Both the position numbers and the translations under genes were made by a program. 35,301 nucleotides of DNA, from assembly GCA_964558415.1 (NCBI GenBank), contig CAZLDI010000025.1, forward strand, positions 1 through 35,301, read 5' to 3'. The stretch is from CAZLDI01 sp964558415. GTDB lineage: Bacteria; Chloroflexota; Dehalococcoidia; SM23-28-2; RBG-16-64-32. Shown here piece by piece: positions 15,233-23,293 of the stretch. The notes beneath the pieces are model-generated. The model saw only the letters and a program-made list of their open reading frames with translations. It had not been told where the DNA came from and searched no databases. Each line of letters opens with the position of its first letter. Positions within the stretch are counted from its first letter, which is position 1.

Positions 15233-16183
15233 ATGGCCATTAGCACACCGGACCGGCTCAGTAGACCGGAGGTTCTTTCCTCGATGCGTAAGCTTCTGGA
15301 TGCCTTCCTGGATTTTCTCTCGGTCGAAAAGGGCGCGTCGGCTAACACCGTAGCTGCCTACCGGAACGATCTCCGGCAGCTCGCCGACTTCATTGGCACC
15401 AGGCCAGGTGCGAAGGGCTGGGAGGCGCTTGATCGCGCAACCCTGCAGGACTTCATTCTGGACCTGAAGCAGCGAGGATATTCCGAGACCTCCGTTGCCC
15501 GCAAGGTGGCAGCGGTGCGATCTTGCTTCGCTTTTCTCAGCGCGGAGGGCGCGATTGCGTCCAACCCCACCGAAGGGATCAGCTCGCCCCGCGTGGGCAA
15601 GTCACTCCCGAGGGCGATCACCCCCAATGAGGTCGACGAGCTTCTGGAGCAACCGACACGCCGTTCGACGCCGGAGGCGAAACGCGACCGGGCGATGCTG
15701 GAACTTCTCTACGCCACGGGCATGCGAGTCACGGAGCTTGTATCGCTGGACATGGCGAACCTGAACCTGGACCCGCGGGCGCCGTACGTGCGCTGCCTGG
15801 GGAAGGGCGCAAAGGAACGCACGATCCCAATCCACGATCAGGCGGTGGAAGCGCTCGTGGATTACCTGGAGGAAGGCCGGCCGATCGTGGTCCACAACCG
15901 GGATGAGGTAGCGCTCTTCGTCAACCGGCGAGGAGACAGGCTGACCAGGCAAGGGTTCTGGCTGATCCTGAAGGGATACGCGAGGGCCGCAAACCTGAGC
16001 CCGGACATCACACCACACACGCTGAGACACTCCTTCGCGACGCATATGCTGCGCGGAGGCATGCCGCTACGAAATGTGCAGGAGATGCTGGGTCACGCGA
16101 ACATCTCGACCACTCAGGTCTACACGCACTTGACGAGCGACCACGTGCGAGAGGTGTACGAACGGGCGCATCCGCGCGCCTGA
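15233..16183 (+). CDS. xerD: Tyrosine recombinase XerC/XerD family
   Basis: This 316-residue tyrosine recombinase fits the XerD/XerC family, which resolves chromosome dimers at dif. It has the N-terminal SAM-like core-binding domain (FLDFLSVEKGASANTVAAYR, residues 26-45) and the complete catalytic set: Arg165 in ATGMRVTEL, Lys194 in GKGAKERT, His262 and Arg265 in HTLRHSFATH, His288 in LGHANI, and Tyr297 in QVYTHL. No partner recombinase, integrase cargo or att-like repeat flanks it, which favours a housekeeping role over an integron or phage origin. Expression signals upstream are strong. Whether it is the XerC or XerD paralogue, or a single-recombinase version, cannot be told here. Confidence 0.93.
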   Translation: MAISTPDRLSRPEVLSSMRKLLDAFLDFLSVEKGASANTVAAYRNDLRQLADFIGTRPGAKGWEALDRATLQDFILDLKQRGYSETSVARKVAAVRSCFAFLSAEGAIASNPTEGISSPRVGKSLPRAITPNEVDELLEQPTRRSTPEAKRDRAMLELLYATGMRVTELVSLDMANLNLDPRAPYVRCLGKGAKERTIPIHDQAVEALVDYLEEGRPIVVHNRDEVALFVNRRGDRLTRQGFWLILKGYARAANLSPDITPHTLRHSFATHMLRGGMPLRNVQEMLGHANISTTQVYTHLTSDHVREVYERAHPRA

Positions 16184-16202
16184 GCAAGCGCGTAACTGAA
16201 GT

Positions 16203-18062
16203 GTGTTAACCCGGAGGGCGGCGACAGGCGCAATCGCCGCCCTCCTCGCTTTTGTGGCGTTCGGCTGTGGCGGTGGCAGCGAGCCTTCAGCGACGCCATC
16301 GCCGCCTGCGAGCGCCAGCCCCACGTCGGCCCCAGCCGCCACTCCCGTACCAACGCCCGAAGCCGTGAGCGAGCCGCCGTCCCGCGACCTGATTGACCTG
16401 GCGCGGCGGTTCCGCGGGCTGGCTGCGGGCACGGCGTCTCTCGCGCGAGAGACGCCGTACGGATACGCCATGGGAGACCGCGAGGAGTTCGCCGTGCTGG
16501 ACCTTGGCGAGCCGTCAGTAACGAGAATCGGTGCGACCGTTCGATCCGTGACAGAGCACGCCTACTTCTTCGTACAAGAAGGGAGGCCGGTCTCCGCGGG
16601 AACGATGGACCGTATCGGCCGGGACTTCGAGGAGATGGTGTACCCGAAGGTCACCGCCGCGTTCGGCAGTGAGTGGACGCCCGGGGTGGACTCCGACCCA
16701 CGAATCACGATCTTGCACGCGGACTTGACCGGGGCGGCGGGCTACTACAACGGAGCCGACGAGCATCCGCGCGCGGTGGAGAGCGACAGCAATGAACGCG
16801 AGATGGTGTACCTGTCCGCCAGCTACCTCGACTTCTCCGCCGTGGCATACAACTCGCTACTGGCGCATGAGTTTCAGCACATGATCCACTGGAGAGCCGA
16901 CTCCGACGAGGACTCCTGGGTCAACGAGGGGCTGGCACAAGTGGCAGCGACGCTTGTGGGCGGGGGAGGCAACTGGCGAGAGTCCTTTCTGGGCACACCG
17001 GACACTCAGTTGACGTTCTGGCCGGAGCTGGAGGACTCAAAGGTTCACTACGCGGCGGCGGAGTCGTTCCTCGGGTACCTGCTCGACCACTACGGGGGAC
17101 GAGGTAACGCATCCCTTCTCGCGCAGCAGGCTGGCGACAGCATCGCGGGAGTGGAGGCTTATCTGGACGGGTTCGGCGCGCGGTTCATCGACGTGTTCGC
17201 GGACTGGACAGCCGCCAACCTTCTCGACGAGCCGGACGGGCCGTACTCTCACGCCGGGATCGACGCGCGAACCGATGCGAAGACTGCGGTGCGCTCCGGA
17301 ACGGGCGAGGGGGCGGTTAACCAGTTCGCGGCGGACTACCTGGAGGTGGAACCGGAGGCAGGAAGCGGCACGCTGATCTTCGACGGCGCCGATGTCGTGT
17401 CGATCGGGATCCCGGAACTGCGCGGCCCGTTCTGGTGGTCTAACCGTGGGGACGCCATTGACTCGCGACTCACTCGCGAGTTCGACCTGAAAGGGCTCAC
17501 CTCGACCACCCTGCGATTTTCCGCCTGGTATGAGATAGAGCGTGGATGGGACTACGCGTACGTGGCCGCATCCACAGATGGCGGGGCGACGTGGGAGGCG
17601 CTGCCGGGCGGCGCCACGACGGCGTACGACCCCGTCCATGCTTCCTACGGCCCCGGGTACACGGGGACGAGTGACGGCTGGGTCCAGGAGGAGATCGACC
17701 TCGGGCGGTTCGCCGGTGGGAAAGTGTTGCTGCGGTTCGAGCTTGTGAACGACGACGCGACGAGCCTCACGGGTTTCGCGGTGGACGACATCGAGATCCC
17801 AGAGCTTGGTTTCGGCGACGGCGCGGACGGCACGAGCGGGTGGAATGCGGAGGGATTCCGGCGTATCGAGGGCCCGCTGGCGCAGGAGTTCCTTCTGCAG
17901 CTCGTGGAGCCGGGCCAGCGGGCGACGGTAACGCGAATACCGCTGGGTCCGGGGAATCGCGCTGAGATCGCCGTGGACAGGCGGGTTACGATTATCGTGG
18001 CCGGGGTTACGAGATCAACGGCTGAGGACGCGACGTACAGCTGGTCGCTAACGTCCCCCTAA
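16203..18062 (+). CDS. Lipoprotein metallopeptidase-like protein with immune-inhibitor-A-like C-terminus
   Basis: This 619-residue protein starts at GTG 16203. A signal peptide ends in a lipobox-like LAFVAFGC (Cys22), followed by a Ser/Thr/Pro-rich spacer to about residue 60. HEFQH at 222-226 is a zinc-binding HExxH, and Glu242 in WVNEGLAQ is the likely third ligand, as in gluzincins. Residues around 400-540 (FWWSNRGD, STDGGATWEALPGG, GFAVDDIEIPE) resemble the beta-sandwich region of M6/immune inhibitor A peptidases. A surface-anchored protease is the best reading. The gene begins 19 bp after xerD and has no clear ribosome site, so readthrough from the xerD promoter is possible. Confidence 0.87.
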   Translation: MLTRRAATGAIAALLAFVAFGCGGGSEPSATPSPPASASPTSAPAATPVPTPEAVSEPPSRDLIDLARRFRGLAAGTASLARETPYGYAMGDREEFAVLDLGEPSVTRIGATVRSVTEHAYFFVQEGRPVSAGTMDRIGRDFEEMVYPKVTAAFGSEWTPGVDSDPRITILHADLTGAAGYYNGADEHPRAVESDSNEREMVYLSASYLDFSAVAYNSLLAHEFQHMIHWRADSDEDSWVNEGLAQVAATLVGGGGNWRESFLGTPDTQLTFWPELEDSKVHYAAAESFLGYLLDHYGGRGNASLLAQQAGDSIAGVEAYLDGFGARFIDVFADWTAANLLDEPDGPYSHAGIDARTDAKTAVRSGTGEGAVNQFAADYLEVEPEAGSGTLIFDGADVVSIGIPELRGPFWWSNRGDAIDSRLTREFDLKGLTSTTLRFSAWYEIERGWDYAYVAASTDGGATWEALPGGATTAYDPVHASYGPGYTGTSDGWVQEEIDLGRFAGGKVLLRFELVNDDATSLTGFAVDDIEIPELGFGDGADGTSGWNAEGFRRIEGPLAQEFLLQLVEPGQRATVTRIPLGPGNRAEIAVDRRVTIIVAGVTRSTAEDATYSWSLTSP

Positions 18063-18078
18063 CAGCGGAGTGAACGGC

Positions 18079-18108
18079 GTGACCACGAATCGCGACCCCT
18101 GCTATCAT
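18079..18108 (+). promoter_or_regulatory. Candidate promoter giving a near-leaderless transcript
   Basis: GTGACC (18079-18084) and TATCAT (18103-18108) are separated by 18 bases. The -10-like box ends only 8 bases before GTG 18117 and 11 before ATG 18120, so a transcript would begin at or just before the start codon. No ribosome site precedes the gene. Confidence 0.4.
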
Positions 18109-18119
18109 TCACTCCCGTG

Positions 18120-18599
18120 ATGATTTCCGTAATCGGTGGCGAGTCCGCCGCCGCGCCTGCCCTGGCGCTGGCGGAGGAGGTGGGCCGTCAGCTGGGCCAG
18201 AGGCGCGTGACGGTGGTCTGCGGGGGAGGCGGAGGAGTGATGGAGGCGGTGTGCCGGGGTGCGCGCGACGCGGGCGGCCATACCGTCGGCATACTACCGG
18301 GGCGAGACTCGCGCCAGTCGCCGCCCAATCAGTACGTGGAATTTCCCTTGTTCACGGGCGTCGGCTATGCCCGCAACTCCATGGTAGTGCTCAGCGGGCG
18401 CGCCGTTATTGCGATCGATGGCTCTTACGGGACGCTCAGCGAAATGGCGTTTGCGCTAATCCACGATGTGCCGATCGTCGGGCTCGACACCTGGGACTTC
18501 GACTATCACGGGCACGACGGAGGCAGAATCGTGCGGGCGGCGACGCCAACAGAGGCTGTGGAACGGGCGATCGCGCTGGCCGAGGCGAGAGACGCGTGA
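18120..18599 (+). CDS. SLOG-fold protein of the TIGR00725/LOG-like family
   Basis: This 159-residue protein has a Rossmann-like SLOG fold. The N-terminal strand MISVIGGESA, the glycine run VVCGGGGGVMEAVCRGA (35-39 Gly) and GSYGTLSEMAFAL (residues 101-113) are the phosphate- and nucleotide-binding loops typical of the TIGR00725 and LOG/moco-carrier groups. The exact biochemical role of TIGR00725 proteins is not settled; a lysine decarboxylase label would be wrong. The start may be GTG 18117 or ATG 18120. The stop overlaps the enolase start as GTGA, so the two are translationally coupled. Confidence 0.85.
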   Translation: MISVIGGESAAAPALALAEEVGRQLGQRRVTVVCGGGGGVMEAVCRGARDAGGHTVGILPGRDSRQSPPNQYVEFPLFTGVGYARNSMVVLSGRAVIAIDGSYGTLSEMAFALIHDVPIVGLDTWDFDYHGHDGGRIVRAATPTEAVERAIALAEARDA

Positions 18600-19876
18600 C
18601 AGGCTCGGCGATTTCGTCGATCCGGGCACGGGAGGTGCTGGACTCCCGCGGCAATCCGACGATTGAGGTCGAGGTAACGTTGAGCGGCGGAGCGGCGGGC
18701 ATCGCCAAGGTCCCATCCGGAGCGTCAACGGGCATCCACGAGGCGCTGGAGTTACGAGACGGGGACATGTCCAGGTACGGCGGAAGAGGCGTGCTCAAGG
18801 CCGTAGCGAACGTTAATGAGGTGATCGCACTGAAGTTGGTAGGTATGCGCGCCGACGACCAGATGAGCCTGGACAAGGCGCTGATCGATCTGGACGGGAC
18901 TCCAAACAAGGCTAAGCTAGGCGCCAACGCGATTCTGGGTGTCTCGCTCGCCGCCGCGCATGCAGCCGCGGCGCAGGCAGGAGAACCGCTGTACCGGTAT
19001 CTCGGCGACGAGACGACGCACCTTCTGCCCGTACCGTTGTTCAACATCCTGAACGGCGGCAGGCACGCAGAGGGATCGACGGATTTCCAGGAGTTCATGG
19101 TCGCGCCAGTGGGCGCGCCGACGTTCGCGGAGGCCGTGCGGATGGGCGTGGAGGTCTACGACTCACTTTCGAAACTGCTGCACGACCGTGGACTGCCAAC
19201 GACAGTGGGCGATGAAGGCGGCTTCGCGCCGCCGCTGCCGCGCAATGAGGCGGCGATGGAGCTGGTAGTGGCGGCGATCGAGAAGGCCGGGTTCAAGCCG
19301 GGCGACGACGTGGCGTTCGCGCTCGACCCGGCGACATCGGAGCTGGAGGTGGACGGCCGCTATGTGCTTGGGCGGGAGGGACGAACCCTGGAACGGGACG
19401 AGCTGGTGGACTTGTGGGCGGACTGGAGCCGTCGCTTCCCGATCATCTCGATTGAGGACGGGATGGCGCAGGAGGACTGGGACGGATGGCGTTCGCTCAC
19501 GGCACGGCTGGGAAATCGTGTACAACTGGTGGGTGACGACCTGTTCGTGACAAATGTCGAGCGGATCAGGCGCGGTGTTCGGGAGGAGGCGGCGAACTCG
19601 GTGTTGATTAAGCTGAACCAGGTCGGAACGCTCACGGAGACGTTGGCCGCGATCGATGAAGCGCGCCGGGCCGGGTGGACGTGCGTCATCTCGCACCGCA
19701 GCGGGGAGACGGAGGACACAACGATAGCCGACCTGGCGGTCGCGGCGGGAACGGGCCAGATCAAGACGGGGGCGCCGGCGAGAGGCGAGCGGACCGCCAA
19801 ATACAACCGGCTCCTGCGAATCGAGGAGGAGCTCGGAGGCCGGGCGCGCTACGCCGGGCGAGGGGCATTCAAGTAG
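18596..19876 (+). CDS. eno: Enolase (phosphopyruvate hydratase)
   Basis: This 426-residue enolase converts 2-phosphoglycerate to phosphoenolpyruvate. The start is GTG 18596, in a GTGA overlap with the SLOG-protein stop. From there the standard N-terminus ISSIRAREVLDSRGNPTIEV follows. Catalytic and metal residues are present: Glu207 in GDEGGFAP, Asp244 in FALDPATSE, Glu287 in SIEDGMAQEDWDGW, Asp314 in LVGDDLFVTN, Lys339 in LIKLNQVGT, SHRSGETED at 366-374, and Lys390 in QIKTGAPARGER. The Asp-Pro at 244-245 and AQED at 291-294 are small departures from the more usual DVA and LAED. Otherwise it is an ordinary housekeeping gene. Confidence 0.98.
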   Translation: MTGSAISSIRAREVLDSRGNPTIEVEVTLSGGAAGIAKVPSGASTGIHEALELRDGDMSRYGGRGVLKAVANVNEVIALKLVGMRADDQMSLDKALIDLDGTPNKAKLGANAILGVSLAAAHAAAAQAGEPLYRYLGDETTHLLPVPLFNILNGGRHAEGSTDFQEFMVAPVGAPTFAEAVRMGVEVYDSLSKLLHDRGLPTTVGDEGGFAPPLPRNEAAMELVVAAIEKAGFKPGDDVAFALDPATSELEVDGRYVLGREGRTLERDELVDLWADWSRRFPIISIEDGMAQEDWDGWRSLTARLGNRVQLVGDDLFVTNVERIRRGVREEAANSVLIKLNQVGTLTETLAAIDEARRAGWTCVISHRSGETEDTTIADLAVAAGTGQIKTGAPARGERTAKYNRLLRIEEELGGRARYAGRGAFK

Positions 19877-19897
19877 TAGTCACAATGGAGGTGTCAT

Positions 19898-20644
19898 GTG
19901 AGCATCAATTCGGTGGGCGTTATCGGCGGGGGCGTGATGGGATCGGGGATCGCTCAGGCGCTGGCGGTCGGTGGTTGTACGGTGACAGTGCGCGATCTGA
20001 ACGAACAGTTGATCGAGAAATCACGCTCGACGATCGTGGACGGGCGTTACGGCCTCAACCGGGCGGTGGAGCGGGGCAAGACAACTCAGGCGGAGGCTGG
20101 CGGGGCGCTCTCGCGGTTGTCATGGACCACCAGCCTGGCGGACCTCGGCGGACTGGACCTCGTGATCGAAGCGGTGCCGGAGGACATGGCGCTTAAGAAG
20201 AAGGTGTTCACGGAGTTAGAAGGCAGCCTGAAAGCGGAGACGTTGATCGCTTCAAACACATCCGGCCTTGCGATTTCGGAGTTGAATAAGGCGGTGCCTG
20301 AGGCACGCCGGGCGCGGTTCATCGGCATGCACTGGTTCAGCCCGGCGCCGATCATGAAGCTGGTTGAGATCGTGCACGCCCCGGAGACGGCGGACGAGAC
20401 CATCCAGGCGCTGGAGGAGCTGTGCGCTCGCGCCGGCAAGGCATCCATCCGCGTGAAGGACGCGCCCGGCAGGTACGGCTTCGTCGCGAACCGCATCTAC
20501 TTCACGGCGGTGCGGGAGGCACAGAAGGTGCTGGAGGAGGAGATCGCCAGCGTGGAGGACATCAACAAGGCGATGGTCTTCGGCTTCAACTGGCCCGTCG
20601 GGCCACTGGCGATGATTGAGGGGGCGACCAAGGGCTGGCAGTGA
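19898..20644 (+). CDS. 3-hydroxyacyl-CoA (3-hydroxybutyryl-CoA) dehydrogenase, C-terminally short
   Basis: The 248-residue product starts at GTG 19898 behind GGAGG. The NAD-binding domain has GVIGGGVMGSGIAQAL; the active site has SNTSGLAISEL (Asn120) and GMHWFSPAPIMKLVEIV (His145 and Glu157). It interconverts 3-hydroxyacyl-CoA and 3-ketoacyl-CoA with NAD. Family members are usually about 280-290 residues and end in a segment like GRKTGRGFYDY. Here the protein stops after FNWPVGPLAMIEGATKGWQ, so about 35-40 residues of the dimerising C-terminal domain are absent. No continuation is visible in another frame downstream. It may be a natural short form or a decayed gene. Confidence 0.88.
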   Translation: MSINSVGVIGGGVMGSGIAQALAVGGCTVTVRDLNEQLIEKSRSTIVDGRYGLNRAVERGKTTQAEAGGALSRLSWTTSLADLGGLDLVIEAVPEDMALKKKVFTELEGSLKAETLIASNTSGLAISELNKAVPEARRARFIGMHWFSPAPIMKLVEIVHAPETADETIQALEELCARAGKASIRVKDAPGRYGFVANRIYFTAVREAQKVLEEEIASVEDINKAMVFGFNWPVGPLAMIEGATKGWQ

Positions 20645-20689
20645 GAGTTTGTCGGTAATCAATAGCCAGCCTCTTACCAAGTTGATCAG

Positions 20690-21685
20690 ATGAAGATATG
20701 GTCGTTGCTGCCGAGCGCGACCGAGATACTGTTCGCGCTGGGGCTCGGGGACAGTGTGACGGGCGTGACGCACGAGTGCGACTATCCGGCAGAGGCGAAT
20801 ACCAAACCGCGGGTCACGGTGAGTGAAATCGATTCCACCCGGAGCAGCCGAGAGATAGACGAGCAGGTCACGGATCATTTCAGGCACGGCAGAGAGCTCT
20901 ACGGCATCGATGAGGAGCGACTAACGGCCGACCCGCCGGACCTGGTAGTTACGCAGGACCTGTGTCCTGTGTGCGCGGTCTCACCGTCGGACTTCGCGGG
21001 CCACATGGAGAAGGCGGGCTGCGAGGCGCGAATCCTCACGCTGAACCCGAAGCGGTTGGACGACGTCCTCAGGAGTGTGTTGGAAGTTGGTGAAGCGACG
21101 GGCCGGGAGGGCGAGGCAGCACGGTATGTGACGTCGCTACGACGGCGCACCGAGGCCGTGAAGACGGCGGTTGCGGGCGCGGGACGGCCACGGGTGCTCT
21201 GTCTCGAGTGGCTGGATCCGCTGATGCCAGCGGGCCACTGGATACCGGAGATGGTGAAGCTAGCGGGCGGCGAGAGCCAGCCGATCGAGGCGGGGGCGCC
21301 CTCGCGCAAGATTCCGTGGGAGGAGCTGCGGGCGCTGGATCCCGAGGTCCTCGTCATTATGCCCTGTGGCTTCGGGCCGGAAAGGGCGGCGCGAGAGTCT
21401 GACGTGCTCCAGCGCCTGGACGGCTGGTCGGAGTTGCCAGCCGTTCGCAGAGGTGAGGTCTACGTGGTCGATGCCAACGCTTGCTTCAGCCGACCAGGGC
21501 CGAGGCTGGTGGAGGGGATCGAGACCCTGGCGTGCATCCTGCATGCGGATCTCTCGCCGCAGACACCGACGGTTGGGAGCGTGCTCAAGTTGATCTCGCC
21601 GCCGGCAGGTGCATCGAGCGTGGAGAATTGGGCGCCACGATTCGAGCCCTGGACGTCCAGCGGGGCGCACGGCGCACGACGTTGA
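20690..21685 (+). CDS. BtuF-like cobalamin-binding protein without signal peptide
   Basis: This 331-residue protein belongs to the periplasmic-binding/TroA superfamily branch called cobalamin-binding protein. It opens with MKIWSLLPSATEILFALGLG, then GVTHECDYPAE, DLVVTQDLCPVCAVS and GRPRVLCLEWLDPLMPAGHW. IPEMVKLAGGE and LDPEVLVIMPCGFGPERA complete the pattern. It has no signal peptide or lipobox, as is common for this subgroup, so a cytoplasmic or non-transport role is possible. No BtuCD genes and no cobalamin riboswitch are adjacent. The last 35 or so residues beyond the binding domain are Ser/Ala-rich and may reflect readthrough. The stop overlaps the next gene's start as TTGA. Confidence 0.85.
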   Translation: MKIWSLLPSATEILFALGLGDSVTGVTHECDYPAEANTKPRVTVSEIDSTRSSREIDEQVTDHFRHGRELYGIDEERLTADPPDLVVTQDLCPVCAVSPSDFAGHMEKAGCEARILTLNPKRLDDVLRSVLEVGEATGREGEAARYVTSLRRRTEAVKTAVAGAGRPRVLCLEWLDPLMPAGHWIPEMVKLAGGESQPIEAGAPSRKIPWEELRALDPEVLVIMPCGFGPERAARESDVLQRLDGWSELPAVRRGEVYVVDANACFSRPGPRLVEGIETLACILHADLSPQTPTVGSVLKLISPPAGASSVENWAPRFEPWTSSGAHGARR

Positions 21686-22518
21686 AGTTCGGGCTGGCCG
21701 CGTTTCCGGAGCGTTACGTTTTACCGGCGCGACCCGGCGGCGGTCCGGCGGCATCTCAGGATGCCTACCGGCAGACATCCTTTCTCCTGAGCGGTGACCT
21801 TCAACTGTTCGAGACGACCCTGAACCTGCAGCTACGCCTGGTCGCGGCGAACGCGAAGATGCGCAGTCCGGAGGCGGCCGCCATCTTCGGGCTGTGGTCG
21901 CGCGCGTTCTCACACCTCGCGGACGCTTGTTTGCTGATGGGGCGCGGATCATACGTCTCGTGCCCGCCGCTACTGCGGACGGCGTGCGACTGCGTGGCCG
22001 CACAACGCTCGCTTGTCCGCGACGGCTTCGAGGACTTCCGAGCATGGATGCCCGACGCCGTTCGGCTGGCGACGGAGCACCAAGCGATCGCCTTCGCGCT
22101 CGGTCGCTTCCGCGGCGGCTCGGTCCTGGCGGAGGACGAGAAGCTGGGAACCGTGTATCGTGTGCTAACGGACCTCTCAATGCCGCATTTCGGCGCGACG
22201 GCCCTGCAGACCGCGCCGGACTCCGGCCTGCAGAAGCTGGCGATCGGCTTCGCGGACGGAGCGTTCCATTTGGGGTGGGCAGAGTTGATCGCGGGCTGGC
22301 TTCTAACGCTGGCCGCAGCGCAGACGGACCTGGTGATCGCGAGCAAGGTGCTGACAGTGCCCGAAGAATGCGGCGAGGAGTGGCGTTCGCTCGCAGCCGC
22401 GATCGTGTCGTCTCTCGCCAACACCAGGCGCTGCCGGGTGGAAGACGTGGACGGCCGATTCCTCTTTCACAACTTCCGACGCACGGCATCGGGCGTGCCC
22501 AAGCGCGTGATGCTCTGA
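21682..22518 (+). CDS. Hypothetical helical protein, translationally coupled to BtuF-like gene
   Basis: I do not recognise a family. A TTG at 21682 in a TTGA overlap gives 278 residues beginning with KFGLAAFPERYVLP; another TTG at 21625, inside the upstream gene, would add about 19. The body is rich in predicted amphipathic helices (LSGDLQLFETTLNLQLRLV, then FGLWSRAFSHLADACLL, and LLRTACDCVAAQRSLVRDGF). Conserved-looking Cys, Arg and His positions and the layout resemble HEPN/DUF5677-like helical proteins, but this is an impression only. The C-terminus is hydrophilic (DVDGRFLFHNFRRTASGVPK). Coupling to the cobalamin-binding protein suggests related function. Confidence 0.7.
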   Translation: MKFGLAAFPERYVLPARPGGGPAASQDAYRQTSFLLSGDLQLFETTLNLQLRLVAANAKMRSPEAAAIFGLWSRAFSHLADACLLMGRGSYVSCPPLLRTACDCVAAQRSLVRDGFEDFRAWMPDAVRLATEHQAIAFALGRFRGGSVLAEDEKLGTVYRVLTDLSMPHFGATALQTAPDSGLQKLAIGFADGAFHLGWAELIAGWLLTLAAAQTDLVIASKVLTVPEECGEEWRSLAAAIVSSLANTRRCRVEDVDGRFLFHNFRRTASGVPKRVML

Positions 22519-22555
22519 GTCGACAGGGCATCCGGATGCCGCTTAGGATATTCGT

Positions 22556-23293
22556 GTGACCAGCGTAGACGTCGTCGTGCCCGTCTACAATGAGGAGCGC
22601 GCGCTCCCAGAGTCGATCCCCACATTGCGGGAATTCCTGTCAGGCGCTTCATTCCCGCATGAGTGGCGCATCGTCATTGCGGACAACGCCTCCATAGATG
22701 ACACGCCGGCCGTGGGCAGGCGCCTCGCGGAGGAGAATAGCGGACGGGTGGAGTACGTTCGCATCGAGCGCAAGGGGCGTGGCTACGCACTCAAGCAGAC
22801 GTGGCTGGGCAGCCCGATGGACATCGTCAGCTACATGGACGTAGACCTGTCTACGGGGCTTGAGGCGTTTCCACCGTTGATCCGGGCGATCGCGGAGGAC
22901 GGGTACGACGTCGCGATCGGCTCGCGGTTGGCCTCGCAGTCGGAGATCACCCGGTCGATCAAGCGGCGGGTGCTGACGCGCGGGTACAACACGATCATCA
23001 AGGCGATGTTCTTGACGCGCTTCAGCGACGCGCAGTGCGGGTTCAAGGCAGTGAGCCGCGCGGCTGCGCAAAGGATCGTCCCGCTCATCGAAGACAACAA
23101 CTGGTTCTTCGACACGGAGCTACTGATCCTGGCGGAGAAAGCCGGCTACCGCGTGAAGGACGTGCCGGTGCAATGGGTAGAGGACACGGACACACGGGTG
23201 AAGATCGCCGCGACGGTGTTGGAAGACCTGCGAGGCCTGCTGCGCCTGCGGCTGGGCCGTCCCTGGCGGAAAGCGGGCAAGGAGACGGCCTGA
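22556..23293 (+). CDS. GT2 polyprenyl-phosphate glycosyltransferase (Alg5/DPM1-like)
   Basis: This 245-residue family-2 glycosyltransferase transfers a sugar from a nucleotide donor to a polyprenyl phosphate on the cytoplasmic face. Motifs are VVVPVYNEE (6-14), ADNASIDDT (42-50), the metal-binding Asp-x-Asp DVD (95-97), and SDAQCGFK (157-164), which is typical of the dolichyl-phosphate glucose/mannose synthase branch. There are no C-terminal membrane helices, so it is like GtrB's soluble part or DPM1. The start is GTG 22556. The stop overlaps the FAD oxidoreductase gene as CTGA. Neighbouring GtrA- and GT-C-type genes are the expected partners. Confidence 0.93.
   Translation: MTSVDVVVPVYNEERALPESIPTLREFLSGASFPHEWRIVIADNASIDDTPAVGRRLAEENSGRVEYVRIERKGRGYALKQTWLGSPMDIVSYMDVDLSTGLEAFPPLIRAIAEDGYDVAIGSRLASQSEITRSIKRRVLTRGYNTIIKAMFLTRFSDAQCGFKAVSRAAAQRIVPLIEDNNWFFDTELLILAEKAGYRVKDVPVQWVEDTDTRVKIAATVLEDLRGLLRLRLGRPWRKAGKETA

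Noticed and set aside
15233..16183. Integrase marking a mobile element at the XerD-type gene
   Set aside because: No att-like direct repeats, cargo, or other phage or transposon genes flank it, and the protein looks like a chromosomal Xer recombinase.
20645..20689. Cobalamin riboswitch upstream of the BtuF-like gene
   Set aside because: The gap is only 45 bases and shows no B12-box sequence.
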